In this document: one piece after another, positions 1-6,369 of the stretch
How positions within the stretch are numbered: the first letter of the stretch is position 1
How the letters are laid out: each line of letters opens with the position of its first letter
Assembly: GCF_024213195.1 (NCBI RefSeq)
Contig: NZ_JANAVF010000020.1
Location: 1-64,000, forward strand
DNA length: 64,000 nt
Reading direction: 5' to 3'
From: Streptomyces sp. TBY4
GTDB lineage: Bacteria; Actinomycetota; Actinomycetes; Streptomycetales; Streptomycetaceae
Notes under the pieces: model-generated
Told to the model about the DNA's origin: nothing
Databases searched by the model: none
The model's input: the letters and a program-made list of their open reading frames with translations, nothing else
Translations under genes and position numbers: made by a program

Positions 1-1
1 C

Positions 2-55
2 AACCACAAGACCCGCCAGCCCGTCACACGATCACTGGTCGCCTACGACCACTGA
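2..55 (+). CDS. C-terminal tail of a gene entering from the left (tentative)
   Basis: An open frame enters from the window edge and stops with TGA at 53-55, giving 17 residues that end in SLVAYDH. Of the three forward frames this one has the most G/C-ending codons, which fits coding sequence of a high-GC organism. It would be convergent with the EamA gene whose stop lies at 74. Seventeen residues are too few to name a family, and the call rests only on codon bias, so it may be chance. Confidence 0.25.
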   Translation, partial: NHKTRQPVTRSLVAYDH

Positions 56-57
56 TC
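30..57. terminator. Hairpin between convergent genes
   Basis: Arms at 30-41 and 46-57 pair over 12 positions with one mismatch around a 4-base loop. The hairpin lies just past the EamA stop (74) and overlaps the end of the frame entering from the left, so it could end transcription from both sides. There is no U-tract, as is usual in Streptomyces. Confidence 0.4.
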
Positions 58-73
58 ATTCGGAATGACTCAT

Positions 74-1045
74 CTAGCGGCGACGGGTCTGGGTGAGGGC
101 CGCACCGGCCAGGACGACGGCCGCGCCCACCGGGGTGTTCCAGTGGAGCTGTTCGCCCAGGAGGAGGACGCCCGCGGTGGTCGCGATGACCGGGATGAAG
201 TACGTGACCATCTGCGCGGTGGTCGGACCGACCTCCGTGACCAGGCGGTACTGCATCTGCAGGGCCATGCCCGTGCCCAGGGCGCCCAGGGCGATCACCG
301 ACAGGGTCGGCCAGAGCGGGAACGAGGCGGGGGCCGAGGTGAACAGGGCGCTGATCACCGCCAGTTGGAGGGTCGAGGCCAGGAGCTGGGCGCCGGTCAG
401 GGCGACCGGGGAGCCCGGTGTGGAGGCCAGGGTGCGGCGTACGTAGATCCAGCCGATCGGGTAGCAGAGCGCGGCCAGCAGGGCGAGCGCGGTGCCCTTG
501 GCGTCGAGCCCCGAGAAGCCCTGCCAGGCGCCGAGGACGGTCAGGACGCCGAGGAAGCCCAGGCCCAGCCCCGCGAAGCGGCGGCGCGTCGGGCGGTCCT
601 CGGAGAGCGCGACGAGCGAGAGGGCCATGCCCCACAGCGGCGAAGTGGCGTTGCAGATGCCCGCCAGGCTGGAGGGGATGCTCAGTTCCGCGTACGCGAA
701 GAGGGAGAACGGGGCGGTGTTGAGGAGGAGCGCCGCCACCGTCAGGTGGGCCCAGGTGGTCCGGCCCCGGGGGAGCCGTTCGCGGCGGACCAGGAGCACG
801 GTGAGCAGGGCGAGCGCGCCGAAGAAGACCCGGCCGAGGGCGACCTGGAACGGGGCGTACGCCTCCGTGCCCACCTTGATCAGCAGGAAGCTGAAGCCCC
901 AGATCACCGAGAGGACCACGAAGCGCAGGCGCCAGTCCAGCCGACTGGTGGTGGTCTTCGCGCCGGAACCCCCGCTGGGGGTGGGGGCCGGGGCCTGGGT
1001 GGTCGCTGGGGCTGGGGCTGGGGCTGGGGTGCTGGGGGCGCTCAT
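74..1045 (-). CDS. EamA/DMT-family membrane transporter
   Basis: The 323-residue protein has about ten hydrophobic segments arranged as two EamA repeats, as in drug/metabolite exporters of the RhaT/YdcZ type. It sits in the cytoplasmic membrane; its substrate cannot be read from sequence. The ATG at 1045 is preferred over an upstream in-frame start at 1099 because it has AAGG 8 bases upstream and because the longer version would run into the divergent promoter. The N-terminus is a low-complexity Ala-Pro stretch encoded by a run of GGGGCT repeats near 1010-1030, probably variable between strains. It is divergent from a LysR gene 75 bases away, which likely controls it, a common exporter/LysR pairing. 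Confidence 0.85.
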   Translation of the reverse strand: MSAPSTPAPAPAPATTQAPAPTPSGGSGAKTTTSRLDWRLRFVVLSVIWGFSFLLIKVGTEAYAPFQVALGRVFFGALALLTVLLVRRERLPRGRTTWAHLTVAALLLNTAPFSLFAYAELSIPSSLAGICNATSPLWGMALSLVALSEDRPTRRRFAGLGLGFLGVLTVLGAWQGFSGLDAKGTALALLAALCYPIGWIYVRRTLASTPGSPVALTGAQLLASTLQLAVISALFTSAPASFPLWPTLSVIALGALGTGMALQMQYRLVTEVGPTTAQMVTYFIPVIATTAGVLLLGEQLHWNTPVGAAVVLAGAALTQTRRR

Positions 1046-1066
1046 GACAACAACCTTGGCCTGCAC

Positions 1067-1112
1067 GACCTCGTAGGACAAGCGAATGTTGCTGGGCATG
1101 ACGTCGTAGGAT
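1067..1112. promoter_or_regulatory. EamA/LysR divergent control region with direct repeats
   Basis: Two 12-base direct repeats, GACSTCGTAGGA, lie at 1067-1078 and 1100-1111, 33 bases (about three helical turns) apart. The second contains TAGGAT (1107-1112), a full match to the actinobacterial -10 consensus TAGRRT, 7 bases before the LysR ATG. The LysR mRNA is therefore probably leaderless and the repeats are candidate LysR binding sites. I see no convincing -35. Confidence 0.45.
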
Positions 1113-1119
1113 TGCTTAT

Positions 1120-2064
1120 ATGTTGAACCTGGAGCGGCTGCGCACCCTCGACGCCCTCGCCCGCCACGGCTCCGTCAGTGGAGCCGCCGACGGGCTCCAC
1201 GTCACCACCTCCGCCGTGTCCCAGCAGATGGCCAAGCTGGAACGGGAGGTCGGTCAGCCGCTGCTGGCCAAGAACGGGCGCGGGGTCAGGCTCACCGATG
1301 CCGGCCGGCTCCTCGCCGAGCACGCGGCCCGGATCATCTCCCAGGTCGAGCTCGCCCAGGCCGATGTGGAGGCCCGGCGCGGGTGTGCGGTCGGCGAGCT
1401 GCGGATCGGCGCCTTCCCGACCGCCATGCGCGGGCTACTGCCGCAGGTCCTGGCGGAGTTGCGTGCCGACCATCCCGAACTGCGGCCCCGGGTACGGGAG
1501 CAGGAATCGGAGGAGAGCCTGACCGCCGTGGTGCGGGGCGACCTCGACATGGCCCTCGCCATCGACTGGCACAACAAGCGGATGCCGGTACCCGCCGAGC
1601 TCACGCGGGCCCATCTGCTGGACGATTCCCTGGACATCGCGGTGCCGGTGGGGCATCCGCTGGCCGGCCGCGCCGGGATCTCGCTGGCCGAGTTCGGCGA
1701 GGACGACTGGATCTCCTGGACCGAGGGGCAGTTCTGCCACGAGTGGCTCGTCTCCACCCTGCGCGGTACCGGCATCGAGCCCCGGGTCACGCACATCGCC
1801 GAGGAGCACCACACCCAACTGGCCTTCGTCGAGGCCGGTCTGGGGGTGTGCGTGGCTCCCCGGCTCGGGCGCGGACCCGTGCCGCCGGGGGTCCGGCTGC
1901 TGCCGGTGCGCGACAGCGTCCGGCGGCATGTGTACGTCGTCTGGCGGGCGGACGCGGACCGTCGGCCGTCGATCCGGGCCGCCGTCGAGGCCTTGAGGAG
2001 GGCGGGGGCTGCGGCTGCTACAGGTGCTGGTGAGGCTGGGGGTCCCGCGGCCGCCGCGCCCTAG
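1120..2064 (+). CDS. LysR-family transcriptional regulator
   Basis: The 314-residue protein starts with a classic LysR winged helix-turn-helix (residues about 3-62, with LDALARHGSVSGAAD and the SAVSQQMAKLE recognition helix). A periplasmic-binding-like effector domain follows from about residue 90 to 295. The length is normal for the family, apart from a short Ala/Gly-rich tail. It is divergent from the EamA exporter, so local control of that exporter by a small-molecule ligand is the likely role. There is no Shine-Dalgarno sequence before the ATG; a -10-like TAGGAT ends 7 bases upstream, suggesting a leaderless transcript. The stop overlaps the stop of the convergent PPOX gene by three bases. 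Confidence 0.93.
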   Translation: MLNLERLRTLDALARHGSVSGAADGLHVTTSAVSQQMAKLEREVGQPLLAKNGRGVRLTDAGRLLAEHAARIISQVELAQADVEARRGCAVGELRIGAFPTAMRGLLPQVLAELRADHPELRPRVREQESEESLTAVVRGDLDMALAIDWHNKRMPVPAELTRAHLLDDSLDIAVPVGHPLAGRAGISLAEFGEDDWISWTEGQFCHEWLVSTLRGTGIEPRVTHIAEEHHTQLAFVEAGLGVCVAPRLGRGPVPPGVRLLPVRDSVRRHVYVVWRADADRRPSIRAAVEALRRAGAAAATGAGEAGGPAAAAP

Positions 2065-2564
2065 ATCTTGCGGAAGTCCCAGGAGACGATCGAGTCCGGG
2101 GTCAGCCTGATCCAGGCGTGCCGTCCGTCGTGCGGCATCTCCGTGATGCCGAAGTTCTTGACGGGGAACAGCCGCTCCGGCTCCGCCAGTTCCTCGCAGG
2201 GCTCGCCCGTACGGGGGGCCTCGCCCACGAAGACGGCCGTACCGGACAGTTCGACGCCGCGCAGTTCGTCGTAGGCCTCGCCGGCGTCCACGACCACCGA
2301 GATCCGGGGGTCCTTGCGGAGGTCGGACCAGCGGCGGCTGCGGGTGATCGAGTACAGCCACAGGGAGGTGCCGTCCCAGGCGAACCAGAGCGCGCCCACG
2401 TGGGGGCGGCCGTCGGGGGAAACGGTGGCCACCCGGCAGGTGCGCTGCTCGCGCAGGAAGGCGTCCGTCTCCTCGTCGGTCATCATGATGCGGCGACCCC
2501 GCCGCTGCGCCCTGTCCGCGGGGGTGGTGTCCGTGGGTGTGCTGTCCACCGGTGTCCTGTCCAT
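2061..2564 (-). CDS. PPOX-class flavin/F420-dependent oxidoreductase family protein
   Basis: The 167-residue protein has the split-barrel fold of the pyridoxamine 5'-phosphate oxidase superfamily: residues about 25-70 contain RTCRVATVSPDGRPHVGAL, followed by the WSDLRKDPRISVVVDAG strand. Actinobacterial members bind FMN, heme or coenzyme F420 and most have no assigned substrate. The ATG at 2564 gives a Thr/Pro/Asp-rich leader of about 25 residues. A later in-frame ATG (MMTDEE) would give the core domain alone, so the start is uncertain. It is convergent with the LysR gene and divergent from the hydrolase-like gene at 2640. Confidence 0.85.
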   Translation of the reverse strand: MDRTPVDSTPTDTTPADRAQRRGRRIMMTDEETDAFLREQRTCRVATVSPDGRPHVGALWFAWDGTSLWLYSITRSRRWSDLRKDPRISVVVDAGEAYDELRGVELSGTAVFVGEAPRTGEPCEELAEPERLFPVKNFGITEMPHDGRHAWIRLTPDSIVSWDFRKI

Positions 2565-2584
2565 ATGGCCGCGCCCCTTCACAT

Positions 2585-2599
2585 CTGACTGTGTGTCAG
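2585..2599. promoter_or_regulatory. Inverted repeat in a divergent promoter region
   Basis: CTGAC and GTCAG flank a TGTGT centre between the divergent PPOX and hydrolase-like genes. The spacing of half-sites resembles operators of TetR-type repressors. No regulator gene lies adjacent, so the binding factor is unknown. Confidence 0.3.
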
Positions 2600-2639
2600 G
2601 AATCATGCGTGCTCTTCCGTCGCCACGCCAGGGGGAGCC

Positions 2640-3254
2640 ATGGCCGATCTCGATCCCGCCACCACCGCACTGCTCACCGTCGAGTGCCAGAACGGTGTCG
2701 TCGGCGAGGAGAGCGCCCTCCCGGAGCTGGCGAAGGAGGCGCGGGACTCCGGCATGCTCGACCGGGTCGCCGCGCTGGTCGAGGCCGCGCGCGGGGCCGG
2801 GGTGCAGGTGCTGCACGCCATCGCCGAGCGGCGGCCCGACGGGCTCGGGGCCAATGCCAACGCGCGGCTCTTCCGCGCCGCGGGGAAGCTGCCGGTGCGC
2901 CAGTTGACCGGCAGCCGGGCCGTGGAGGTGGCCGCGCCGATCACCGTCGCGGAGCAGGACCTCGTGCTGCGCCGCCTGCACGGACTCTCCCCGATGGCCG
3001 GCACGGACCTCGACGCCCTGCTGCGCAACCTCGGCGTCCGCACCCTCGTCGTCACCGGGGTCTCCTCCAACATCGCGATCCCGAACACCGTCTTCGACGC
3101 GGTGAACCTCGGCTATCAGGTCGTGATCCCCTCCGACGCCATCGCCGGGGTGCCCGCGGCCTGCACCGCCGAGGTGATCCGCAACTCCCTCTCCCTCGTG
3201 GCAGCCATCACCACGGCCGAAGCCCTCCTCGCGCAGTGGGCTCCGACGCACTGA
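2640..3254 (+). CDS. Isochorismatase-fold (cysteine hydrolase-like) protein lacking the catalytic triad
   Basis: The 204-residue protein has the alpha/beta fold of the isochorismatase/nicotinamidase superfamily: strand 1 LLTVECQN (residues 11-18), a middle loop near residue 111, and the VVTGVSSNIAIPNT turn (137-150). In catalytic members those positions carry Asp, Lys and Cys. Here they are Glu15, Arg111/112 and Ala146, so the nucleophilic cysteine is missing. I therefore infer a pseudoenzyme or a protein with different chemistry, rather than an amidase. The ATG at 2640 follows AGGGGGAG. It stands alone, divergent from the PPOX gene. Confidence 0.8.
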   Translation: MADLDPATTALLTVECQNGVVGEESALPELAKEARDSGMLDRVAALVEAARGAGVQVLHAIAERRPDGLGANANARLFRAAGKLPVRQLTGSRAVEVAAPITVAEQDLVLRRLHGLSPMAGTDLDALLRNLGVRTLVVTGVSSNIAIPNTVFDAVNLGYQVVIPSDAIAGVPAACTAEVIRNSLSLVAAITTAEALLAQWAPTH

Positions 3255-3309
3255 CCTTCGTACTCCGGGCCCGCCGGAGCCGTCGGCGGCTGCCCGTTAG
3301 TGTGGGGAA

Positions 3310-4149
3310 ATGCTCACAGAAGTGATCGCGACCCGGTACGTGACGCCCCTGCGCGAGGGCGGATCGCTCCCGGGAATCGTGGAAGCCGACGATCTCGGCA
3401 CCTACGTCATGAAGTTCACCGGAGCCGGTCAGGGCCGCAAGACCCTGGTCGCCGAGGTCGTCTGCGGCCGGCTGGCCCAGCGGCTGGGGCTGCGCGTCCC
3501 GCGGCTGGTGCAGATGCAGCTCGACCCGGTGATCGGGCTCGGTGAGCCCGACCAGGAGGTCCAGGAGCTGCTCAAGGCCAGCGGCGGGCTGAACCTGGGG
3601 ATGGACTACCTCCCCGGCTCGATCGGCTTCGACCCGCTCGCGTACCAGGTGGACCCCGTGGAGGCGGGGCGGGTGGTCTGGTTCGACGCGCTGATCAACA
3701 ACGTCGACCGGTCCTGGCGCAATCCGAACATGCTGGTCTGGCACGGGCAGCTCTGGCTCATCGACCACGGCGCCACCATGATCTGGCACCACAACTGGCC
3801 CACCGCCGGGAGCGCCGCCGCCAAGCCGTACAACGCCTCCGACCACGTACTGGCCCCGGTCGGCCCGGACATCGCCGCGGCGGCGGCCGCGCTCGCGCCG
3901 CTGGTCACCGAGGAGCTGCTCACCGAGGTCGCGGCCGACGTGCCCGACGAGTGGCTGGTCGACGAGCCGGGCTTCGACTCCACCGACGCGCTGCGCCGCG
4001 CCTACGTGGAGGCCCTGCTGCCGCGCGCGGCCACGATCCACGAGAGGATCACGATGGAGGCCGAGGTGAAGGTCCGGTCGGGTCCGCCCGGCTGGCTCGC
4101 CGACCGCCTCGACCCCCGTCCCCGGAAGATGAAGAGCGACAGCGAGTGA
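3310..4149 (+). CDS. HipA-like kinase-domain protein
   Basis: The 279-residue protein resembles the kinase portion of HipA, a Ser/Thr kinase of toxin-antitoxin modules, but lacks the usual N-terminal subdomain and has no HipB-like partner nearby. Key kinase positions are visible: Lys35 in YVMKF, the catalytic loop NNVDRSWRNPN (residues 130-140, Asp133), and the metal-binding Asp152 in LIDHG. The active site thus looks intact. Its stop overlaps the GTG of the DUF3037 gene by four bases (GTGA), so the two are co-translated. TAGTGT lies 6 bases before the ATG, suggesting a leaderless transcript. The phosphorylated target is unknown. Confidence 0.8.
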   Translation: MLTEVIATRYVTPLREGGSLPGIVEADDLGTYVMKFTGAGQGRKTLVAEVVCGRLAQRLGLRVPRLVQMQLDPVIGLGEPDQEVQELLKASGGLNLGMDYLPGSIGFDPLAYQVDPVEAGRVVWFDALINNVDRSWRNPNMLVWHGQLWLIDHGATMIWHHNWPTAGSAAAKPYNASDHVLAPVGPDIAAAAAALAPLVTEELLTEVAADVPDEWLVDEPGFDSTDALRRAYVEALLPRAATIHERITMEAEVKVRSGPPGWLADRLDPRPRKMKSDSE

Positions 4150-4529
4150 TCAAGCGGGACGTGTTCGAGTACGCGCTCGTGCGTGTGGTGCCCCGGATGG
4201 AGCGCGGCGAGTGCTTCAACGCCGGCGTGATCGTCTACTGCCGGGGGCGTTCGTACGTCGCCGCGCGCACCCTTCTGGACGAGGCGAAGCTCCTCGCGCT
4301 GGATCCGGGGGCCGACGTGGCCGGCGTACGGGCCGCCCTGCGCGGCGTGGAGGGCGTGTGCGCGGGCGGGGAGTCGGCCGGTCAGGCGGCGGGCGACGAC
4401 GCGGGGCGCCGGTTCCGGTGGCTGATCGCGCCGCGGAGCACCGTCGTGCAGCCGGGCCCGGTGCACACCGGCCTGACGGCCGACCCCGCCGCCGAGGTGG
4501 AGCGGCTGCTGGACCTGCTGGTCCGCTGA
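4146..4529 (+). CDS. DUF3037 family protein
   Basis: The 127-residue protein starts with FEYALVRVVPRMERGECFNAG, characteristic of DUF3037, a short family with no proven function. The GTG at 4146 overlaps the TGA of the HipA-like gene, so translation is coupled; no other start is plausible. The family tends to sit beside HipA-like kinases (from memory), which suggests it is a partner or substrate of the kinase. That is an inference: nothing here resembles the DNA-binding antitoxin HipB. Confidence 0.8.
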   Translation: MIKRDVFEYALVRVVPRMERGECFNAGVIVYCRGRSYVAARTLLDEAKLLALDPGADVAGVRAALRGVEGVCAGGESAGQAAGDDAGRRFRWLIAPRSTVVQPGPVHTGLTADPAAEVERLLDLLVR

Positions 4530-4551
4530 GCCGCCGGGCGGTGTGAGTCGC

Positions 4552-4602
4552 GGAGCCCTGGCACCTGGTGGCGTTGACACCGGGTGCCAGGGCTCCTAGC
4601 GT
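4552..4602 (+). promoter_or_regulatory. Promoter embedded in a 17-bp inverted repeat, before the SDR pair
   Basis: Arms at 4552-4568 and 4580-4596 are complementary at 16 of 17 positions around an 11-base loop. The loop contains TTGACA (4574-4579). Exactly 17 bases further on is TAGCGT (4597-4602), close to the TAGRRT -10 consensus. The right arm is thus the promoter spacer, so a dimeric repressor on the palindrome would block the promoter. Alternatively the hairpin ends transcription of the DUF3037 gene; both uses are possible. The expected start is near 4609, leaving a leader of about 65 bases before the first SDR. Confidence 0.5.
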
Positions 4603-4673
4603 CTCCTCAGCTGAAGCTACTAAGCGGTTGCTCACCCATGGGGGCCGCTTTTTCGAGGGCGAGGAGATCCAGC

Positions 4674-5435
4674 ATGTCCACCACCGAGCAGCGCGTCGCG
4701 ATCGTGACCGGGGCGGCCCGGGGCATCGGCGCGGCCACCGCCGTACGCCTGGCGGCCGAAGGCCGGGCGGTCGCCGTACTCGACCTGGACGAGGCGGCCT
4801 GCAAGGACACCGTGGAGGCGATCACGGCGGCCGGCGGCACCGCCGTCGCGATCGGCTGCGACGTCTCCGACAGCGCGCAGGTGGAGGCGGCCGTCGAGCG
4901 GGTGGCGAGCCTGCTCGGCGCCCCGACCATCCTGGTCAACAACGCGGGTGTGCTGCGGGACAACCTGCTCTTCAAGATGAGCGACTCCGACTGGGACACC
5001 GTCATGAACGTCCACCTGCGCGGTGCGTTCCTGATGTCGAAGGCCTGTCAGAAGCACATGGTGGCAGCCAAGTTCGGCCGGATCGTGAGCCTCTCCAGCA
5101 GCTCGGCGCTCGGCAACCGCGGCCAGGCCAACTACTCGGCGGCCAAGGCCGGTCTGCAGGGCTTCACCAAGACGCTGGCCATCGAGCTCGGCAAGTTCGG
5201 CATCACCGCCAACGCCGTCGCCCCCGGTTTCATCGTCACCGAGATGACCGCCCACACGGCCGCCCGGGTCGGCATGGGCTTCGAGGACTTCCAGGCCGCG
5301 GCCGCCACCCAGATCCCGGTGCAGCGCGTCGGGCGCCCGGACGACGTGGCCAACGCCATCGCCTTCTTCACCGGCGAGGACGCCGGCTTCGTTTCCGGCC
5401 AGGTCATGTACGTGGCCGGCGGCCCGCTCAGCTGA
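4674..5435 (+). CDS. Short-chain dehydrogenase/reductase, 3-oxoacyl-ACP reductase (FabG) type
   Basis: The 253-residue protein is a classical SDR with the nucleotide-binding TGAARGIGAA (residues 13-22), the NNAG motif (about 90-93) and the catalytic Ser-Tyr-Lys set (SSSSA region, YSAAK). The family reduces or oxidises a hydroxyl/keto group using NAD(P)H. FabG-like identity is likely by overall pattern, but similar SDRs act on many substrates, including acetoacetyl-CoA. The ATG at 4674 has GAGGAG 7 bases upstream; an upstream frame extension to 4584 lacks such a site. A second SDR follows 20 bases downstream, so the two form an operon behind the palindromic promoter. Confidence 0.85.
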   Translation: MSTTEQRVAIVTGAARGIGAATAVRLAAEGRAVAVLDLDEAACKDTVEAITAAGGTAVAIGCDVSDSAQVEAAVERVASLLGAPTILVNNAGVLRDNLLFKMSDSDWDTVMNVHLRGAFLMSKACQKHMVAAKFGRIVSLSSSSALGNRGQANYSAAKAGLQGFTKTLAIELGKFGITANAVAPGFIVTEMTAHTAARVGMGFEDFQAAAATQIPVQRVGRPDDVANAIAFFTGEDAGFVSGQVMYVAGGPLS

Positions 5436-5455
5436 CGAGAGGCAGGACGCACGTC

Positions 5456-6217
5456 ATGGCGTACGAAGGAACGGACAGCGGCAGGGTCGCACTGATCACC
5501 GGGGCGAGCCGCGGCATCGGCTACGGCATCGCCGAGGCCCTGGTGGCGCGCGGCGACCGGGTCTGCATCACCGGACGGGGCGAGGAGGCACTCAAGGAGG
5601 CCGTGGAGCGGCTCGGCGCCGACCGGGTGATCGCGGTCGCCGGCAAGGCCCACGACGAGGCCCACCAGGCCGCCGCCGTGGAGCGCACGATGGAGGCCTT
5701 CGGCCGCGTCGACTTCCTGATCAACAACGCGGGCACCAATCCGGTCTTCGGCCCGATCGCGGACCTGGACCTCGGGGTCGCCCGCAAGGTCTTCGAGACC
5801 AACGTGATCTCGGCGCTCGGCTTCGCCCAGCGGACCTGGCACGCCTGGCAGAAGGAGAACGGCGGCGCGATCGTGAACATCGCGTCCATCGCCGGGGTCT
5901 CCGCCTCGCCCTTCATCGGGGCGTACGGGATGAGCAAGGCGGCGATGATCAATCTGACCCTGCAGCTCGCCCACGAGATGGCGCCGGCGGTCCGGGTCAA
6001 CGCGATCGCGCCCGCGGTGGTGAAGACGAGGTTCGCGCAGGCGCTCTACGAGGGCCGGGAACAGGAGGCGGCTGCCGCCTATCCGCTGGGCCGGCTCGGG
6101 GTTCCGGAGGACATCGGAGGGGCCGCAGCTTTTCTTACATCTGCACAAGCGGAATGGATCACGGGACAAACTCTCGTCGTTGACGGGGGAATGTTCCTCA
6201 ATTCCGGGGTGCATTGA
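5456..6217 (+). CDS. Short-chain dehydrogenase/reductase
   Basis: This 253-residue classical SDR has the TGASRGIG cofactor motif at residues 14-21, NNAGTN in the middle and a YGMSK active-site Tyr-x-x-x-Lys. The catalytic Ser is in NIASIAGVSAS. It ends with the usual TGQTLVVDGG stretch. The ATG at 5456 follows a GAGAGGCAGG stretch. It is co-oriented with the preceding FabG-type SDR with a 20-base gap, suggesting two oxidoreductase steps acting on related substrates. The pathway is not clear because no other enzyme gene joins the pair. A strong hairpin closes the operon. Confidence 0.85.
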   Translation: MAYEGTDSGRVALITGASRGIGYGIAEALVARGDRVCITGRGEEALKEAVERLGADRVIAVAGKAHDEAHQAAAVERTMEAFGRVDFLINNAGTNPVFGPIADLDLGVARKVFETNVISALGFAQRTWHAWQKENGGAIVNIASIAGVSASPFIGAYGMSKAAMINLTLQLAHEMAPAVRVNAIAPAVVKTRFAQALYEGREQEAAAAYPLGRLGVPEDIGGAAAFLTSAQAEWITGQTLVVDGGMFLNSGVH

Positions 6218-6229
6218 CCGATAATCGGA

Positions 6230-6260
6230 CGCATTTGCCTCCGAAGGGGAGGCAAATGCG
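6230..6260 (+). terminator. Terminator of the SDR operon
   Basis: A perfect 13-bp stem (6230-6242 with 6248-6260) surrounds a 5-base loop, 13 bases after the SDR stop. There is no U-tract, typical of Streptomyces terminators. Confidence 0.65.
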
Positions 6261-6294
6261 TACCGAATGGGCACGTAATCGGTCAAGTGCCGCA

Positions 6295-6335
6295 CGAAAC
6301 CTACCCATTGGTTTCGTGATGCTCTGCGGTAGGGT
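6295..6335 (+). promoter_or_regulatory. Promoter with operator-like palindrome before the solute-binding protein gene
   Basis: TTGGTT (6308-6313) and TAGGGT (6330-6335, a full TAGRRT match) are spaced 16 bases apart. CGAAACC (6295-6301) and GGTTTCG (6310-6316) form an inverted repeat with an 8-base centre that covers the -35 element, a good position for a repressor. Confidence 0.5.
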
Positions 6336-6369
6336 CTGCCGCACCCCTGGCTGATCGAGGAGCGTGCAC

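Noticed and set aside
65..1126. Long plus-strand open frame opposite the EamA gene
   Set aside because: Shadow frame in GC-rich DNA: it has no recognisable fold, starts without a ribosome site and opposes a well-supported membrane protein.
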